A stretch of DNA of 64,000 nt from assembly GCF_000340375.1 (NCBI RefSeq), contig NZ_KB446647.1, positions 26,633-90,632 of the forward strand, given 5' to 3'. Positions within the stretch are counted from its first letter, which is position 1. Every line of letters begins with the position of its first letter. Origin of the DNA: Eggerthia catenaformis OT 569 = DSM 20559 (lineage in GTDB: Bacteria > Bacillota_I > Bacilli_A > Erysipelotrichales > Coprobacillaceae). Made by a program: the position numbers and the translations under genes. The notes beneath the pieces were generated by a model. It made no database searches, had not been told where the DNA came from, and saw nothing but the letters and a program-made list of their open reading frames with translations. This document shows positions 17,633 through 26,474 of this stretch, piece by piece.

Positions 17633-18602
17633 ATTGTTGTGAAGAACCGGAATATTTTTTCGCATATTTTTTTATATCTTTAGGGTAAAATCCTTTGTAT
17701 TTTTTAAAACAGGTACTAAATTTACTGTGAGACGAATATCCCACAGCTTCGGCTATATCCTGAATTTTAAGAGAAGAGTTTAACAGAAGAATTTCTGCCA
17801 TATTCATTCGTCGTCTTTGAGTATACTCTGTAATGGTGCATTGATATTTTTGCTTAAATAATTTTTTGAGTTTAGTACCGCTCATAGCAGATATTTTTTC
17901 TAAAGTTTTTTGTGGGATTGAGGTTGCATAATGATCATCTATGTAATTCACAACGTTTTTTAGAGCAACATCATCGGCAAGAGGTATTGGATCATTATAT
18001 TTGTTTAAAAATGAGTCCATAGTTATACTTAGCCATTCCTTTGCTTTTGATTCAAAAAAAATTTCAGCAGCAGGAGATACCATTTTACAATTCAGTATAT
18101 CTCTTGCTATTTTTTCTAATGGTTTGTTTGTAATAGTGCTGGTATTGAAAAATAAATCTTCATAGTTATGAACTTTATTTTTGCAAGACGATAGATATTC
18201 GTCTATCATAGACTGTTTGAAATTTATACCTATTCCTAAATAGGGAGAGTTTTTGTGCAGTATAAATCTATAGTCTTTAGAGTTTTTTGTATTTATAACA
18301 TAAAGTGAATTTGAAGAAAGATTTTGATAAGGATTAAAGGATTCACCGTTTGCTGTAACTAAATAAGATGAGTAGAGGAAATAAAAATTATCTAACCCTG
18401 AAAAACTTGTATGGATAATTTCTTTTTTTATGAATACATCATGGATATCGATTGTAAAATTTTCTCCTTCATAAAACCAAAATATGCCTTCTGCATCATC
18501 CGTATTAAAATGGAATGTATGCCCTACAGTAGAGTATTTTGTATTACCTACACATTCATTTGTAGAAAAAAAGTTTTTAACAAAGTCATAGAAAACGCTC
18601 AT
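17631..18602 (-). CDS. AraC-family transcriptional regulator of the transport cassette
   Basis: Encodes 323 residues. The C-terminal about 100 residues (from about 215) hold two helix-turn-helix motifs: TLEKISAMSGTKLKKLFKQK and IQDIAEAVGYSSHSKFSTCF, followed by KKYKGFYPKDIKKY. The N-terminal about 200 residues are an unclassified ligand-sensing region. It is divergent from the ABC/ECF operon. This layout, an AraC activator beside two half-transporters, resembles YbtA-YbtPQ and PchR systems that sense a siderophore; applying it here is inference. Start ATG 18602 follows AAGGAGGAATTT. Tandem repeats 22 bases upstream probably bind it. Confidence 0.88.
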   Translation of the reverse strand: MSVFYDFVKNFFSTNECVGNTKYSTVGHTFHFNTDDAEGIFWFYEGENFTIDIHDVFIKKEIIHTSFSGLDNFYFLYSSYLVTANGESFNPYQNLSSNSLYVINTKNSKDYRFILHKNSPYLGIGINFKQSMIDEYLSSCKNKVHNYEDLFFNTSTITNKPLEKIARDILNCKMVSPAAEIFFESKAKEWLSITMDSFLNKYNDPIPLADDVALKNVVNYIDDHYATSIPQKTLEKISAMSGTKLKKLFKQKYQCTITEYTQRRRMNMAEILLLNSSLKIQDIAEAVGYSSHSKFSTCFKKYKGFYPKDIKKYAKKYSGSSQQ

Positions 18603-18624
18603 AAATTCCTCCTTTTTTGTATTT

Positions 18625-18656
18625 TATCCCGAATAGACATTATCCCAAAAAGACAT
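18625..18656 (+). repeat. Tandem 16-bp direct repeats, likely AraC operator
   Basis: TATCCCGAATAGACAT (18625-18640) and TATCCCAAAAAGACAT (18641-18656) are contiguous and differ at two positions. AraC proteins commonly bind direct repeats. They end 16 bases before the -35 box of the transporter promoter and lie within the likely promoter of the regulator gene, so one site could activate one and repress the other. Confidence 0.7.
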
Positions 18657-18672
18657 AGTTAGCTATATCTAA

Positions 18673-18701
18673 TTGATTGGAATTTCTGCCCATTATATAA
18701 T
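18673..18701 (+). promoter_or_regulatory. Promoter of the ABC/ECF transporter operon
   Basis: TTGATT and TATAAT are spaced 17 bases apart. The predicted start near 18708 gives a leader of about 118 bases to the first gene. Confidence 0.65.
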
Positions 18702-18825
18702 AAATAAAAGATAAAAACAAGGGAAAATCTGTTTTTATAAAAAATGATCTGAAAAAAGTCACTGTAATTAGTCTGAATAGGCTATTTTTAGGACTTATTG
18801 AATTTCAAAAAGGAGGAGCTATTCT

Positions 18826-20583
18826 TTGAAGAATAAGAAAAAATCAATACTAAAAAGGTTAATGCCTTATGCCGGTAAAAAAAGGTTTTTGCTTTATATT
18901 GCTATGGTTATGTCTGCTGTATCAGGCATCATGGTCTTGATGCCTATGGTTTATATTCATAGGATTGTGAATAACTTAATTGTAAATGGGATAGTGGATT
19001 TTGATTATGTAAAAGAAAACTCAATTTATGCGGCGATATTTGCCGGACTTGGTTTATTTATATATTTAATAGGTCTTATTTTATCTCATATTTTCGCATT
19101 TGAAGTGGAAGATAATATTATTAAGACCTCAGTAAAGAAACTAATGAATAAACCACTTGGATATTTTGATAATAAAGAAAGTGGAAGAATCAGGAATGTA
19201 ATTGTATCTGGCGCATCTGAAACTCATTCATTTTTAGCACATCAACTTCCCGATATGGCGATGACAGTTATATCGCCGATAATACTACTTGTATTTTTCT
19301 TTATGTTTGACTGGAAGTTAGGTCTTGCAAGTATGATACCGATGATTATCGGCATGATACTAATGTCGGCAATGATGACATCCGAAACCAAGAAAATGAA
19401 AGATGAGTATTATGCAGAACTTTCCGATTTGTCTTCTCAGACCGTGGAATATGTCAGAGGAATTCCTGTGGTAAAAACGTTTGCACAAAGTGTCGATAGT
19501 TTTGATAAGTTATATTCATTAATCATAAAAATAAAAGATGATGTACTGAAGCTGACTATGAGCTATACAAATAAAATGTCATGGTTTGAGACTGTTTCTA
19601 CATCAACAGCATTTTTCTTAGTACCTGTAGCTTTATTGTTAATAAAATTTAATGGTAACTTATCTAATGTGGTTGCAAATTCTGTGATTTATTTTCTGAT
19701 AGGACCGACATTTGCTATTTTTATTATGAGAACGGCTACGATTACACAATTTAGTTATTTTGCAGAGCTAGCTTTAGATAAAATTGAAAAGATACTTGAT
19801 TTTGACGACTTTGTTTATGGAGATAAGAAAAGCTCTGATGTTGGGATTGAGTTTAAAAATGTAAGCTTTTCTTATGGCGGTGAAAATGTTTTAGATAATA
19901 TTTCATTTAAAGTAAGCAAGGGAGAAAGAGTAGCATTAGTCGGTTCATCCGGTAGCGGTAAAACTACTATAGCAAGGCTTGCTGCAAGATTTTATGATAT
20001 TAAATCGGGTGAAATTTTAATCGGTGGAATAAATATAAAAGACTTTGAAAAAGAGGCTTTAATGAAAAAAATAGCATTTGTTTTTCAAAATTCCAAGTTA
20101 TTTAAGATGAGTTTAAGAGAAAATCTTTTGATTGGAAAACCTGATGCAAAAGATGAGGAGATAGATAGTGCGTTAAAAAATTCGGGTTCTAAAGAGATCA
20201 TAGAAAAATTAGAAAACGGACTGGATACTGTTTACGGAACAAAGGGAACCTATTTTTCAGGAGGAGAAGCTCAAAGACTTTCTATAGCAAGAGCTTTTCT
20301 TAAAGATGCAGATATTATTATTTTAGATGAAGCCACAGCCTTTGCGGATCCTGAAAATGAACATTTGATTCAAGAGTCTTTTAAGAAATTGTCAAAAAAC
20401 AAGACAACGTTAATGATTGCTCACAGACTGTCTACTGTAATAGATGCGGACAAGATTCTCGTTATTGATGAGGGTAAAATCGTAGAAGAAGGCAGGCACA
20501 CGGATTTAATAGATATGGACGGACATTATAAAAGGCTTTGGGAAGAATATCAAAAATCTGTAAATTGGAAGATAGGAGGTTAA
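18826..20583 (+). CDS. ABC half-transporter, permease plus ATPase (IrtA/YbtP-like), subunit 1
   Basis: A 585-residue protein with a six-helix type IV exporter-fold membrane domain (about 1-310) and an ATPase domain (about 340-575). Walker A is GSSGSGKTT, the signature is FSGGEAQR (LSGGQ variant), Walker B is IIILDEAT and the H-loop is IAHRLST. The D-loop reads AFADPEN, a variant I associate with siderophore-importing heterodimers of this kind. The start is TTG at 18826 behind AAGGAGGAG. The partner gene starts 3 bases after the stop, so the two should form a heterodimer. Import of a metal chelate is a hypothesis from family and AraC context. Confidence 0.88.
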   Translation: MKNKKKSILKRLMPYAGKKRFLLYIAMVMSAVSGIMVLMPMVYIHRIVNNLIVNGIVDFDYVKENSIYAAIFAGLGLFIYLIGLILSHIFAFEVEDNIIKTSVKKLMNKPLGYFDNKESGRIRNVIVSGASETHSFLAHQLPDMAMTVISPIILLVFFFMFDWKLGLASMIPMIIGMILMSAMMTSETKKMKDEYYAELSDLSSQTVEYVRGIPVVKTFAQSVDSFDKLYSLIIKIKDDVLKLTMSYTNKMSWFETVSTSTAFFLVPVALLLIKFNGNLSNVVANSVIYFLIGPTFAIFIMRTATITQFSYFAELALDKIEKILDFDDFVYGDKKSSDVGIEFKNVSFSYGGENVLDNISFKVSKGERVALVGSSGSGKTTIARLAARFYDIKSGEILIGGINIKDFEKEALMKKIAFVFQNSKLFKMSLRENLLIGKPDAKDEEIDSALKNSGSKEIIEKLENGLDTVYGTKGTYFSGGEAQRLSIARAFLKDADIIILDEATAFADPENEHLIQESFKKLSKNKTTLMIAHRLSTVIDADKILVIDEGKIVEEGRHTDLIDMDGHYKRLWEEYQKSVNWKIGG

Positions 20584-20586
20584 AAT

Positions 20587-22311
20587 ATGATTTCTTATTT
20601 TATGAAAAGATACGCTATGTCTGAAAAAGGAGCGATAAATTTAAAAAAAGCCATCATTTCTCATACATTTGTCAATTTAACAAAATTGTTTGCGCCAATG
20701 ATTGCCTTTATGTTTTTGTTTCAGTATATAGGTGTTTTAAAGGGCATTAAGAGTTATAATTTTACCACTATTCATTATATTGCATTAATTGTAATAATGA
20801 TGATTATGATGTTTTTAATAGCAAGATGGGATTATGTAAGACTCTATACCAATGTGTATAACGAGAGTGCCAATTCAAGAATTGATTTAGCAGAAAGATT
20901 AAAGAAATTACCTCTTTCCTATTTTGGTAAAAGAGATTTGGCAGATCTTGCAGAAACGATGATGAATGACATGAACTTATATGAAACAATTTTTTCTCAT
21001 GCTGTTCCTCACATATACGCAACGGCTATCTCTACAAGTGTTATTGCTTTAATGCTCATTATCTACAATTGGAAACTTGCTCTTGCGGCATTGTGGGTAA
21101 TTCCAATTTCACTTCTAATAATATTTTTATCAAAGAAAAGTCAGAAAAAAATAGTACAGGAATGGATAGATGATAATCGCAGAGTATTTGATGATTTACA
21201 GGAAAAGATAGAGCAGATTGAACAAATAAAATCTTACAATTTAGAAGACAGGATGCTGAATGATTTTTTTGAAAAATTAAACAAATCCACAAAACAGAAA
21301 ACGAAAGGCGAAATTGTTGCGGGAATACTCATAGGAATAGCTACTGCAATTTTAAAGCTTGGTATTATAAGTGTTGCAATTATCGGTGTAAATATGCTTA
21401 TGACAGGTGAGGTAAGCATACTGGTTTATGTAGCTTTTTTAATGCTGACAGCAAGTATTTATCTTCCTATAGAAGGTATAATCACTTTTATGTCCATGAT
21501 AGTGATGCTTGATGCGGTTGTCGGGAGAATAAAGGAAATTAAAACCATGCCTATTCAAGAGGGTGAAAATCAGATGAATATTAAGAATTACGATATTGAA
21601 TTTGAAAATGTTCATTTCGGCTATGATGATTACTCTGTTATAAACGGTGTCAGCTTTACGGCAAAGCAGGGTGAAATCACTGCTCTAATCGGTTCAAGTG
21701 GAAGTGGAAAAACAACCCTTACTAAACTTGCCGCAAGGTTTTGGGATATAAACAGCGGAAAGATTTTGATAGGCGGAGAGGATATAAGCAAAATTGATCC
21801 GGAAACTCTTCTTAAAAATTTCTCAATAGTATTTCAAGATGTAACCCTCTTTAATTCGAGCATAAAGGATAACATAAGAATCGGGAAAAAAGATGCGAGT
21901 GATGAGGAAATAATGAGGGCTGCAAGGATAGCGAGGTGCTATGACTTCATAGACAAGTTGCCTGATGGAATAGATACTGTTATAGGTGAAAATGGTCAGA
22001 GGCTTTCGGGTGGTGAGCGTCAGAGGATATCCATAGCAAGAGCTGTTTTAAAAGATGCCCCGATTATACTTCTCGACGAGGCTACCGCTTCTCTTGATGT
22101 TGAGAATGAGAGTCTTATTCAGGAGGCTCTGTCCGAACTCATAAAAGATAAGACGGTTATGGTAATTGCTCACCGGTTGAGGACTATTAGAAATGCAAAT
22201 AAAATTGTTTTATTAAATGCCGGGAAAATAGAGGCGGTAGGTACAGATGATGAACTTTGTAAAACATCAGATTTTTATAGAGCGATGCTGGAAAAATCAA
22301 ACATTCAGTAA
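20587..22311 (+). CDS. ABC half-transporter, permease plus ATPase (IrtB/YbtQ-like), subunit 2
   Basis: A 574-residue partner of the preceding protein with the same domain order: membrane domain about 1-310 and ATPase about 335-570. It carries consensus motifs throughout: GSSGSGKTTLTKL, LSGGERQR, IILLDEATASLD and IAHRLRT. The first subunit has a variant D-loop and this one does not. It begins MISYFMKRYAMSEKGAINL, a short cytoplasmic lead-in. The next gene starts 17 bases later. Confidence 0.88.
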   Translation: MISYFMKRYAMSEKGAINLKKAIISHTFVNLTKLFAPMIAFMFLFQYIGVLKGIKSYNFTTIHYIALIVIMMIMMFLIARWDYVRLYTNVYNESANSRIDLAERLKKLPLSYFGKRDLADLAETMMNDMNLYETIFSHAVPHIYATAISTSVIALMLIIYNWKLALAALWVIPISLLIIFLSKKSQKKIVQEWIDDNRRVFDDLQEKIEQIEQIKSYNLEDRMLNDFFEKLNKSTKQKTKGEIVAGILIGIATAILKLGIISVAIIGVNMLMTGEVSILVYVAFLMLTASIYLPIEGIITFMSMIVMLDAVVGRIKEIKTMPIQEGENQMNIKNYDIEFENVHFGYDDYSVINGVSFTAKQGEITALIGSSGSGKTTLTKLAARFWDINSGKILIGGEDISKIDPETLLKNFSIVFQDVTLFNSSIKDNIRIGKKDASDEEIMRAARIARCYDFIDKLPDGIDTVIGENGQRLSGGERQRISIARAVLKDAPIILLDEATASLDVENESLIQEALSELIKDKTVMVIAHRLRTIRNANKIVLLNAGKIEAVGTDDELCKTSDFYRAMLEKSNIQ

Positions 22312-22328
22312 TAATTAAGGAGAATAAT

Positions 22329-22916
22329 ATGAAAACTGAAACATTAAGAATTAAGGATTTAGTTACAATAGGCGTATTTACAGTAATATATTTTGTGCTT
22401 ATGTTTCTTTCGGGAATGATAGGTGTGATACCAATTTTATACTTGGCATATCCTACACTGGCGGGAATCATAACGGGTATAGTTATTATGCTTTTTATGG
22501 CAAAAGTTCAAAAACCGTGGGGATTGTTTATAATCGGTCTGATCTGCGGTCTGATTGTTATTGCAATGGGAAACACTTATATAATATTGGCACATGTTGT
22601 AATCAGTATGGCAATTGCTGAGCTTTTAAGAAAAAAAGGGGAATATAAATCTTTCAAATATAATATGCTTTCTTTTGCTATGTTCAATACTTGGATTTGC
22701 GGCTTTCTTATGCAAATATTGCTTGCTAAAGACAAAGTTATTGAACTGGCTGAAACAAGGGGAATGGGACATGATTATATAATGAAACTCATCGCACTTT
22801 TAAATTATCGCAGTATGATATTGGTCTATATTGGTGCAATTGTCGGTGGAGTACTTGGCGCCTATATTGGTAAAGTTTTTCTTAAAAAGCATTTTGAAAA
22901 AGCGGGTATTGTATAA
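22329..22916 (+). CDS. ECF transporter S component (MptD/Trep_Strep family)
   Basis: A 195-residue membrane protein with about five to six hydrophobic helices. It begins MKTETLRIKDLVTIGVFTVI and keeps GVIPILYLAYPTLAGIITG and KAGIV at the end, the pattern of the 'Trep_Strep' S-component family, often labelled MptD-like. S components bind the ligand; the ligand for this family is not settled. T and A components follow directly, so the transporter is complete. The next start codon overlaps its stop. Confidence 0.8.
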   Translation: MKTETLRIKDLVTIGVFTVIYFVLMFLSGMIGVIPILYLAYPTLAGIITGIVIMLFMAKVQKPWGLFIIGLICGLIVIAMGNTYIILAHVVISMAIAELLRKKGEYKSFKYNMLSFAMFNTWICGFLMQILLAKDKVIELAETRGMGHDYIMKLIALLNYRSMILVYIGAIVGGVLGAYIGKVFLKKHFEKAGIV

Positions 22917-23605
22917 TGCCCGTCTTTTTGGACAATCCATATAATCCCAATCCAATTAGTAAGCTTTTCGTTTCTTTTTTACTTGGTTTTGCCGTATTTT
23001 ATAAAGTAAATGTTTATTTTGAATGGGGGATTGTATTTCTTCTTTCGCTTCTTTTTTACAAGAATGGGCTAAAAAAAGAAGCACTGAAAAACATCTTGTT
23101 TTTTGGTTTTCTTTCTTTCATAGTACCTAATATTGATGTAATTAGAAATATGAATGCGATTTTATTGATGATTTTTATGTTGTTTGTCGTATTTAGAATG
23201 TTTTATATTCCAGTTAGTGCAGGCAGTTTTTTTATAAAAACTTCAGATGTAGGAAGTGTGATATCTTCAATGGATAAAATTAAATTACCTCGCTCTGTTT
23301 CTATACCAATTGCTGTAATGTTTAGATTTTTCCCGTCGTTTAGAGAGGAAAGTAGGAATATAAAACTTGCTATGAGGATACGAGGAATTACATTTAAAAA
23401 TCCGATTTCATACATTGAATATGTAATAGTACCTTTACTTGTTATATCATCCAATATTTCTGATGATATCGCAAAGGCTGCGGAAACAAAATGTATTGAA
23501 AACCCTGTTAAAAAAACAAGGTATATATCTGTCAAAATAAAAATAATCGATTTTGTTTATGTAATTTCAATACTAATTATGATTATAGGAGGAATTTTAT
23601 GGTAG
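22916..23605 (+). CDS. ECF transporter T component (EcfT/CbiQ family)
   Basis: A 229-residue membrane protein with hydrophobic N-terminal helices (about 15-100) and a coupling region reading SFREESRNIKLAMRIRGI (about 142-159), in which the A-x-R-x-RG motif contacts the ATPases. It starts at an ATG overlapping the S-component stop (TAATG) and overlaps the ATPase gene by 7 bases, so expression is tightly coupled. Confidence 0.86.
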   Translation: MPVFLDNPYNPNPISKLFVSFLLGFAVFYKVNVYFEWGIVFLLSLLFYKNGLKKEALKNILFFGFLSFIVPNIDVIRNMNAILLMIFMLFVVFRMFYIPVSAGSFFIKTSDVGSVISSMDKIKLPRSVSIPIAVMFRFFPSFREESRNIKLAMRIRGITFKNPISYIEYVIVPLLVISSNISDDIAKAAETKCIENPVKKTRYISVKIKIIDFVYVISILIMIIGGILW

Positions 23606-24969
23606 AAATTGAAAATTTATCTCTATCTTATGGAAATTCCCTTAAAGTGTTAAAAGACATTTCTTTAAATGTAAAGAAAGGAGAATGTGTATTATTTACC
23701 GGGAAAAGTGGTAGTGGGAAATCTTCAATTATAAATTCTATCAATGGATTAGCTGTACGATATGATGGAGCGACTACAGAGGGAACTATAAGGATAGATA
23801 ATAGAGATGTCAGGAATCTCCGACTGTATGAAATATCCGGTTTGGTATCAAGTGTATTTCAGAATCCAAAGACACACTTTTTTAATATAAATACTACCCT
23901 TGAATTACTTTTTTATTTAGAAAACATAGGTCTTTCAAAAAAACAAATGGATGAAAGACTAAATGATATGTTGGATATATTTCCGATAAAACACCTTTTA
24001 AATAGAGATATTTTCAAGCTTTCAGGTGGAGAAAAGCAGATTTTATGTATTGCTGCAAGTTATATATCCGGAACGGAAATAATTGTTTTGGATGAACCTT
24101 CATCAAATCTTGATGAAGAAAATATTATAATTATAAAAGGAATGCTTACAAAGCTAAAAAATAAAGGAAAAACTCTTATTATTTCAGAGCATAGAATATA
24201 CTATCTTATGGATATTATAGATAGAGTCTTTTTGATTCAAGATGGTAAAATACAAAGCGAATATACTAAAACAGATTTTATGAAAATATCATCCGAAAAA
24301 TTAAATGAATTAGGTTTAAGAAATAATACTAAAACAGAGCTTATTGTGCCTGAAAATCAAAATGAGGGAAGTTTCCGGATAAAAAATATTGAATTTAAGT
24401 TTAATGGCAAAAATAATAAATTGCTTTTTAAAAATATTTCTTTTGAATTGGGAAAAATTTATGGGATAGTGGGAACAAACGGACTTGGAAAATCTACTTT
24501 ATTGAGGTGTTTTATAGGCTTAGAAAGAAAATCTAAGGATGAAATTTATTTAGATGGTAAAAGGCTTTCAAAAACAGATAGGCTTAAAATATCCTCTCTT
24601 GTGATGCAAGATGTTAATCATCAGCTTTTTACCGATTCTGTTATAAGTGAAGTAAGTCTTGGAACAAAAAATATTGAAAACAGTTATGTTGAATATATTC
24701 TAAGAAAACTTGATTTGTATGAATTTAAGGATCGTCATCCAATGAGCTTATCAGGCGGACAAAAACAAAGAGTGGCAATCGCATCTGTATTGTGTAAGAA
24801 TTCTAAACTTATACTTTTTGATGAACCTACCAGCGGAATGGATTATTACAATATGATGAATATATCACATCTAATTAATGACTGCAAAAGTGATAATAAA
24901 ATAATATTCATTGTTTCTCATGACCAAGAATTTTTAAATTCGATAGCTGATTATGTTATACATTTATAA
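23599..24969 (+). CDS. ECF transporter ATPase, two fused ATP-binding domains
   Basis: A 456-residue protein with two complete ABC domains. The first has TGKSGSGKSS, LSGGEKQ, IIVLDEPSS and SEHR. The second has GTNGLGKST, LSGGQKQR, LILFDEPTS and SHDQE. Fusing both EcfA-type subunits in one chain makes a self-sufficient A unit for the S and T proteins before it. It is the last gene of the cassette. After its stop there is about 140 bp without recognisable coding before the argF 3' piece. Confidence 0.9.
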   Translation: MVEIENLSLSYGNSLKVLKDISLNVKKGECVLFTGKSGSGKSSIINSINGLAVRYDGATTEGTIRIDNRDVRNLRLYEISGLVSSVFQNPKTHFFNINTTLELLFYLENIGLSKKQMDERLNDMLDIFPIKHLLNRDIFKLSGGEKQILCIAASYISGTEIIVLDEPSSNLDEENIIIIKGMLTKLKNKGKTLIISEHRIYYLMDIIDRVFLIQDGKIQSEYTKTDFMKISSEKLNELGLRNNTKTELIVPENQNEGSFRIKNIEFKFNGKNNKLLFKNISFELGKIYGIVGTNGLGKSTLLRCFIGLERKSKDEIYLDGKRLSKTDRLKISSLVMQDVNHQLFTDSVISEVSLGTKNIENSYVEYILRKLDLYEFKDRHPMSLSGGQKQRVAIASVLCKNSKLILFDEPTSGMDYYNMMNISHLINDCKSDNKIIFIVSHDQEFLNSIADYVIHL

Positions 24970-25108
24970 ATATCAATAAAGTAGATTAATATTTTTTAAA
25001 ATTAAAATCAAGGAGATTAAGTTATACGATAATAGAAAACGTAAAGATAGGTGACTTCTTTTATTACTGAATGTCGGTAGATTATAAAGTAAACAGGAGG
25101 TTTTATTA
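24970..25108. other. Right-hand junction of the insertion, no gene seen
   Basis: AT-rich sequence without a start or frame I can assign. The right end of the mobile element should lie here, but no inverted repeat or integrase end is evident by eye. Confidence 0.4.
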
Positions 25109-25438
25109 ATTGTATCAGTCAATGTTATCTATACAGATATTTGGGTATCCATGGATGAGTTTGAAAAGATGTGAGAAGAAAGATTAGCTTTAATGAAAGA
25201 TTATCAGGTCAATAGAGAATTAATGAATCATACAAAGAACAGTGAGGTCTTTGATATGTACTGTTTGTCTGCTTATTATAGTTTTGAAACTTTTATTGGA
25301 AAGAAAATAGGGGAAAAATTTCATGGAAACTCATTTGAAGTAACGGATGAGATTTTTAAAATCAGTCATTCATTAGTGTTTAAAGAAGCGGCTAATTGTA
25401 TGCATACAATTAAGGCGGTTTCAGCAGTTGCTTTATAG
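25109..25438 (+). pseudogene. argF: argF 3' remnant (ornithine carbamoyltransferase C-terminus)
   Basis: Reading back from the open frame at 25193 gives NVIYTDIWVSMDEFEKM, a TGA at 25172 where the family has Trp, then EERLALMKDYQVNRELM, MYCLSAYYSFET, EVTDEIFK, SLVFKEAANCMHTIKAVSA and AL. This is the C-terminal third of OTC, in the same strand and order as the N-terminal piece at 16841. The ornithine/carbamoyl-phosphate HCLP motif has become YCLS and the TGG has become TGA, so decay is under way. Residues of about 36-220 are missing between the two pieces. Confidence 0.87.
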
Positions 25439-25482
25439 TGTTAATTATATTGTTTTTAATATAGCTAAGAAAATCTGGAAAT

Positions 25483-25509
25483 AAGCTTGTTTTATGCAAG
25501 CTTTTTTAT
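25483..25509 (+). terminator. Intrinsic terminator after argF
   Basis: AAGCTTG / CAAGCTT stem with a 7-base loop and a T tract. It is probably the original end of the arginine operon. Confidence 0.8.
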
Positions 25510-25707
25510 TGTCTTGTATTTCTATAACCAATTTATTAAACTTGTTGACTCAAATGTTCGTATATGCTAGCTTGAATAAGGAAATTGATTATTATTCTGT
25601 TAATACTATAGTTTTTGTATAGGATGAGCTTAACAATATAAGATAGTTTGACGGATATAATTATTTATAGTAGTGTGTGTTATATATCACTAACAAGGAG
25701 TTTATTT

Positions 25708-26079
25708 ATGAAAATATTCTGGATTATTATAGGCAGTATCTGTCTAATGTTAGGAAGTATAGGAATTGTTGTACCATTTCTACCAACTGTTCCATTTTAT
25801 TTAGCTACATTATTCTGTTATGCTAAGGGGTCTCAGAAACTTCATGATTGGTTTATTCATACAAATCTTTATAAGAAGCATCTGGAAAGCTTTAAAATGG
25901 ATAAAGCGATGACTTTATCTACAAAGATATCAATTATGTGCAGTGTTACTTTTTTAATGACAATTGGTTTTCTTTTAATGAAAAATACTATAACCGGAAG
26001 AACAATTTTACTTATCATATGGATCTGTCACATGTATTACTTTATTTTTAGAATAAAAACCTTAAAGAAAGAACGATAG
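25708..26079 (+). CDS. DUF454 (YbaN family) inner-membrane protein
   Basis: A 123-residue membrane protein: MKIFWIIIGSICLMLGSIGIVVPFLPTVPFYLATLFCYAKGS is the DUF454 N-terminal signature (the long form is shown in part), followed by LHDWFIHTNLYKKHLESF and two more hydrophobic segments. The function is unknown; family members are small hydrophobic proteins. The start at 25708 is chosen over the longer frame to 25648 because AAGGAG lies 7 bases upstream. Confidence 0.88.
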   Translation: MKIFWIIIGSICLMLGSIGIVVPFLPTVPFYLATLFCYAKGSQKLHDWFIHTNLYKKHLESFKMDKAMTLSTKISIMCSVTFLMTIGFLLMKNTITGRTILLIIWICHMYYFIFRIKTLKKER

Positions 26080-26144
26080 TTCTTGTAGAAACCCCTAAAA
26101 AATAATAAAATATTCTATGCAAGAGATGAAAAGGAGGGTTTGTA

Positions 26145-26354
26145 ATGAATAAGATTATAGATGAGACAGTAGTAAATGGAGCGTTTGACGGTGCCATTTT
26201 AAATCTACAGTCAGTAACTGATATTATGGAACGTCTGATTGAAACAGATAAGCAGGAATATAGTTACTTAGTTACATTAGTGAATAGTATTGATGATTCT
26301 ATTAATACACTTTTGGATACAAGAAATTATTATAAAAATAAAAAGAATACATAA
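26145..26354 (+). CDS. Small acidic helical protein, unknown
   Basis: Encodes 69 residues (MNKIIDETVVNGAFDGAILN...), acidic and predicted helical, with no Cys, membrane segment or motif. A strong AAGGAGGG lies 8 bases upstream of ATG 26145, which supports a real gene. It is followed by another small helical gene after a 120-bp AT-rich gap. Confidence 0.6.
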   Translation: MNKIIDETVVNGAFDGAILNLQSVTDIMERLIETDKQEYSYLVTLVNSIDDSINTLLDTRNYYKNKKNT

Positions 26355-26474
26355 TATATATAATAATTATTTGATATTGTCTTGTTAATGTTGACTATAA
26401 GTAACACTTTGTATAAAATTAAAATATATATAAATAGAAAATATTTTTTGATTGATATACAAAGGGGCATGAAG

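Noticed and set aside
18700-18825. Third copy of the AraC repeat downstream of the promoter (around 18770-18795)
   Set aside because: The reverse-complement similarity is only about half the positions, too weak to call.
23203-23535. 110-codon frame antisense to the EcfT gene
   Set aside because: No SD, and it mirrors hydrophobic codons of the real gene.
16841-25438. CRISPR array or prophage within the insertion
   Set aside because: No repeat-spacer pattern and no phage structural or replication genes. The only mobile-element trace is the recombinase relic.
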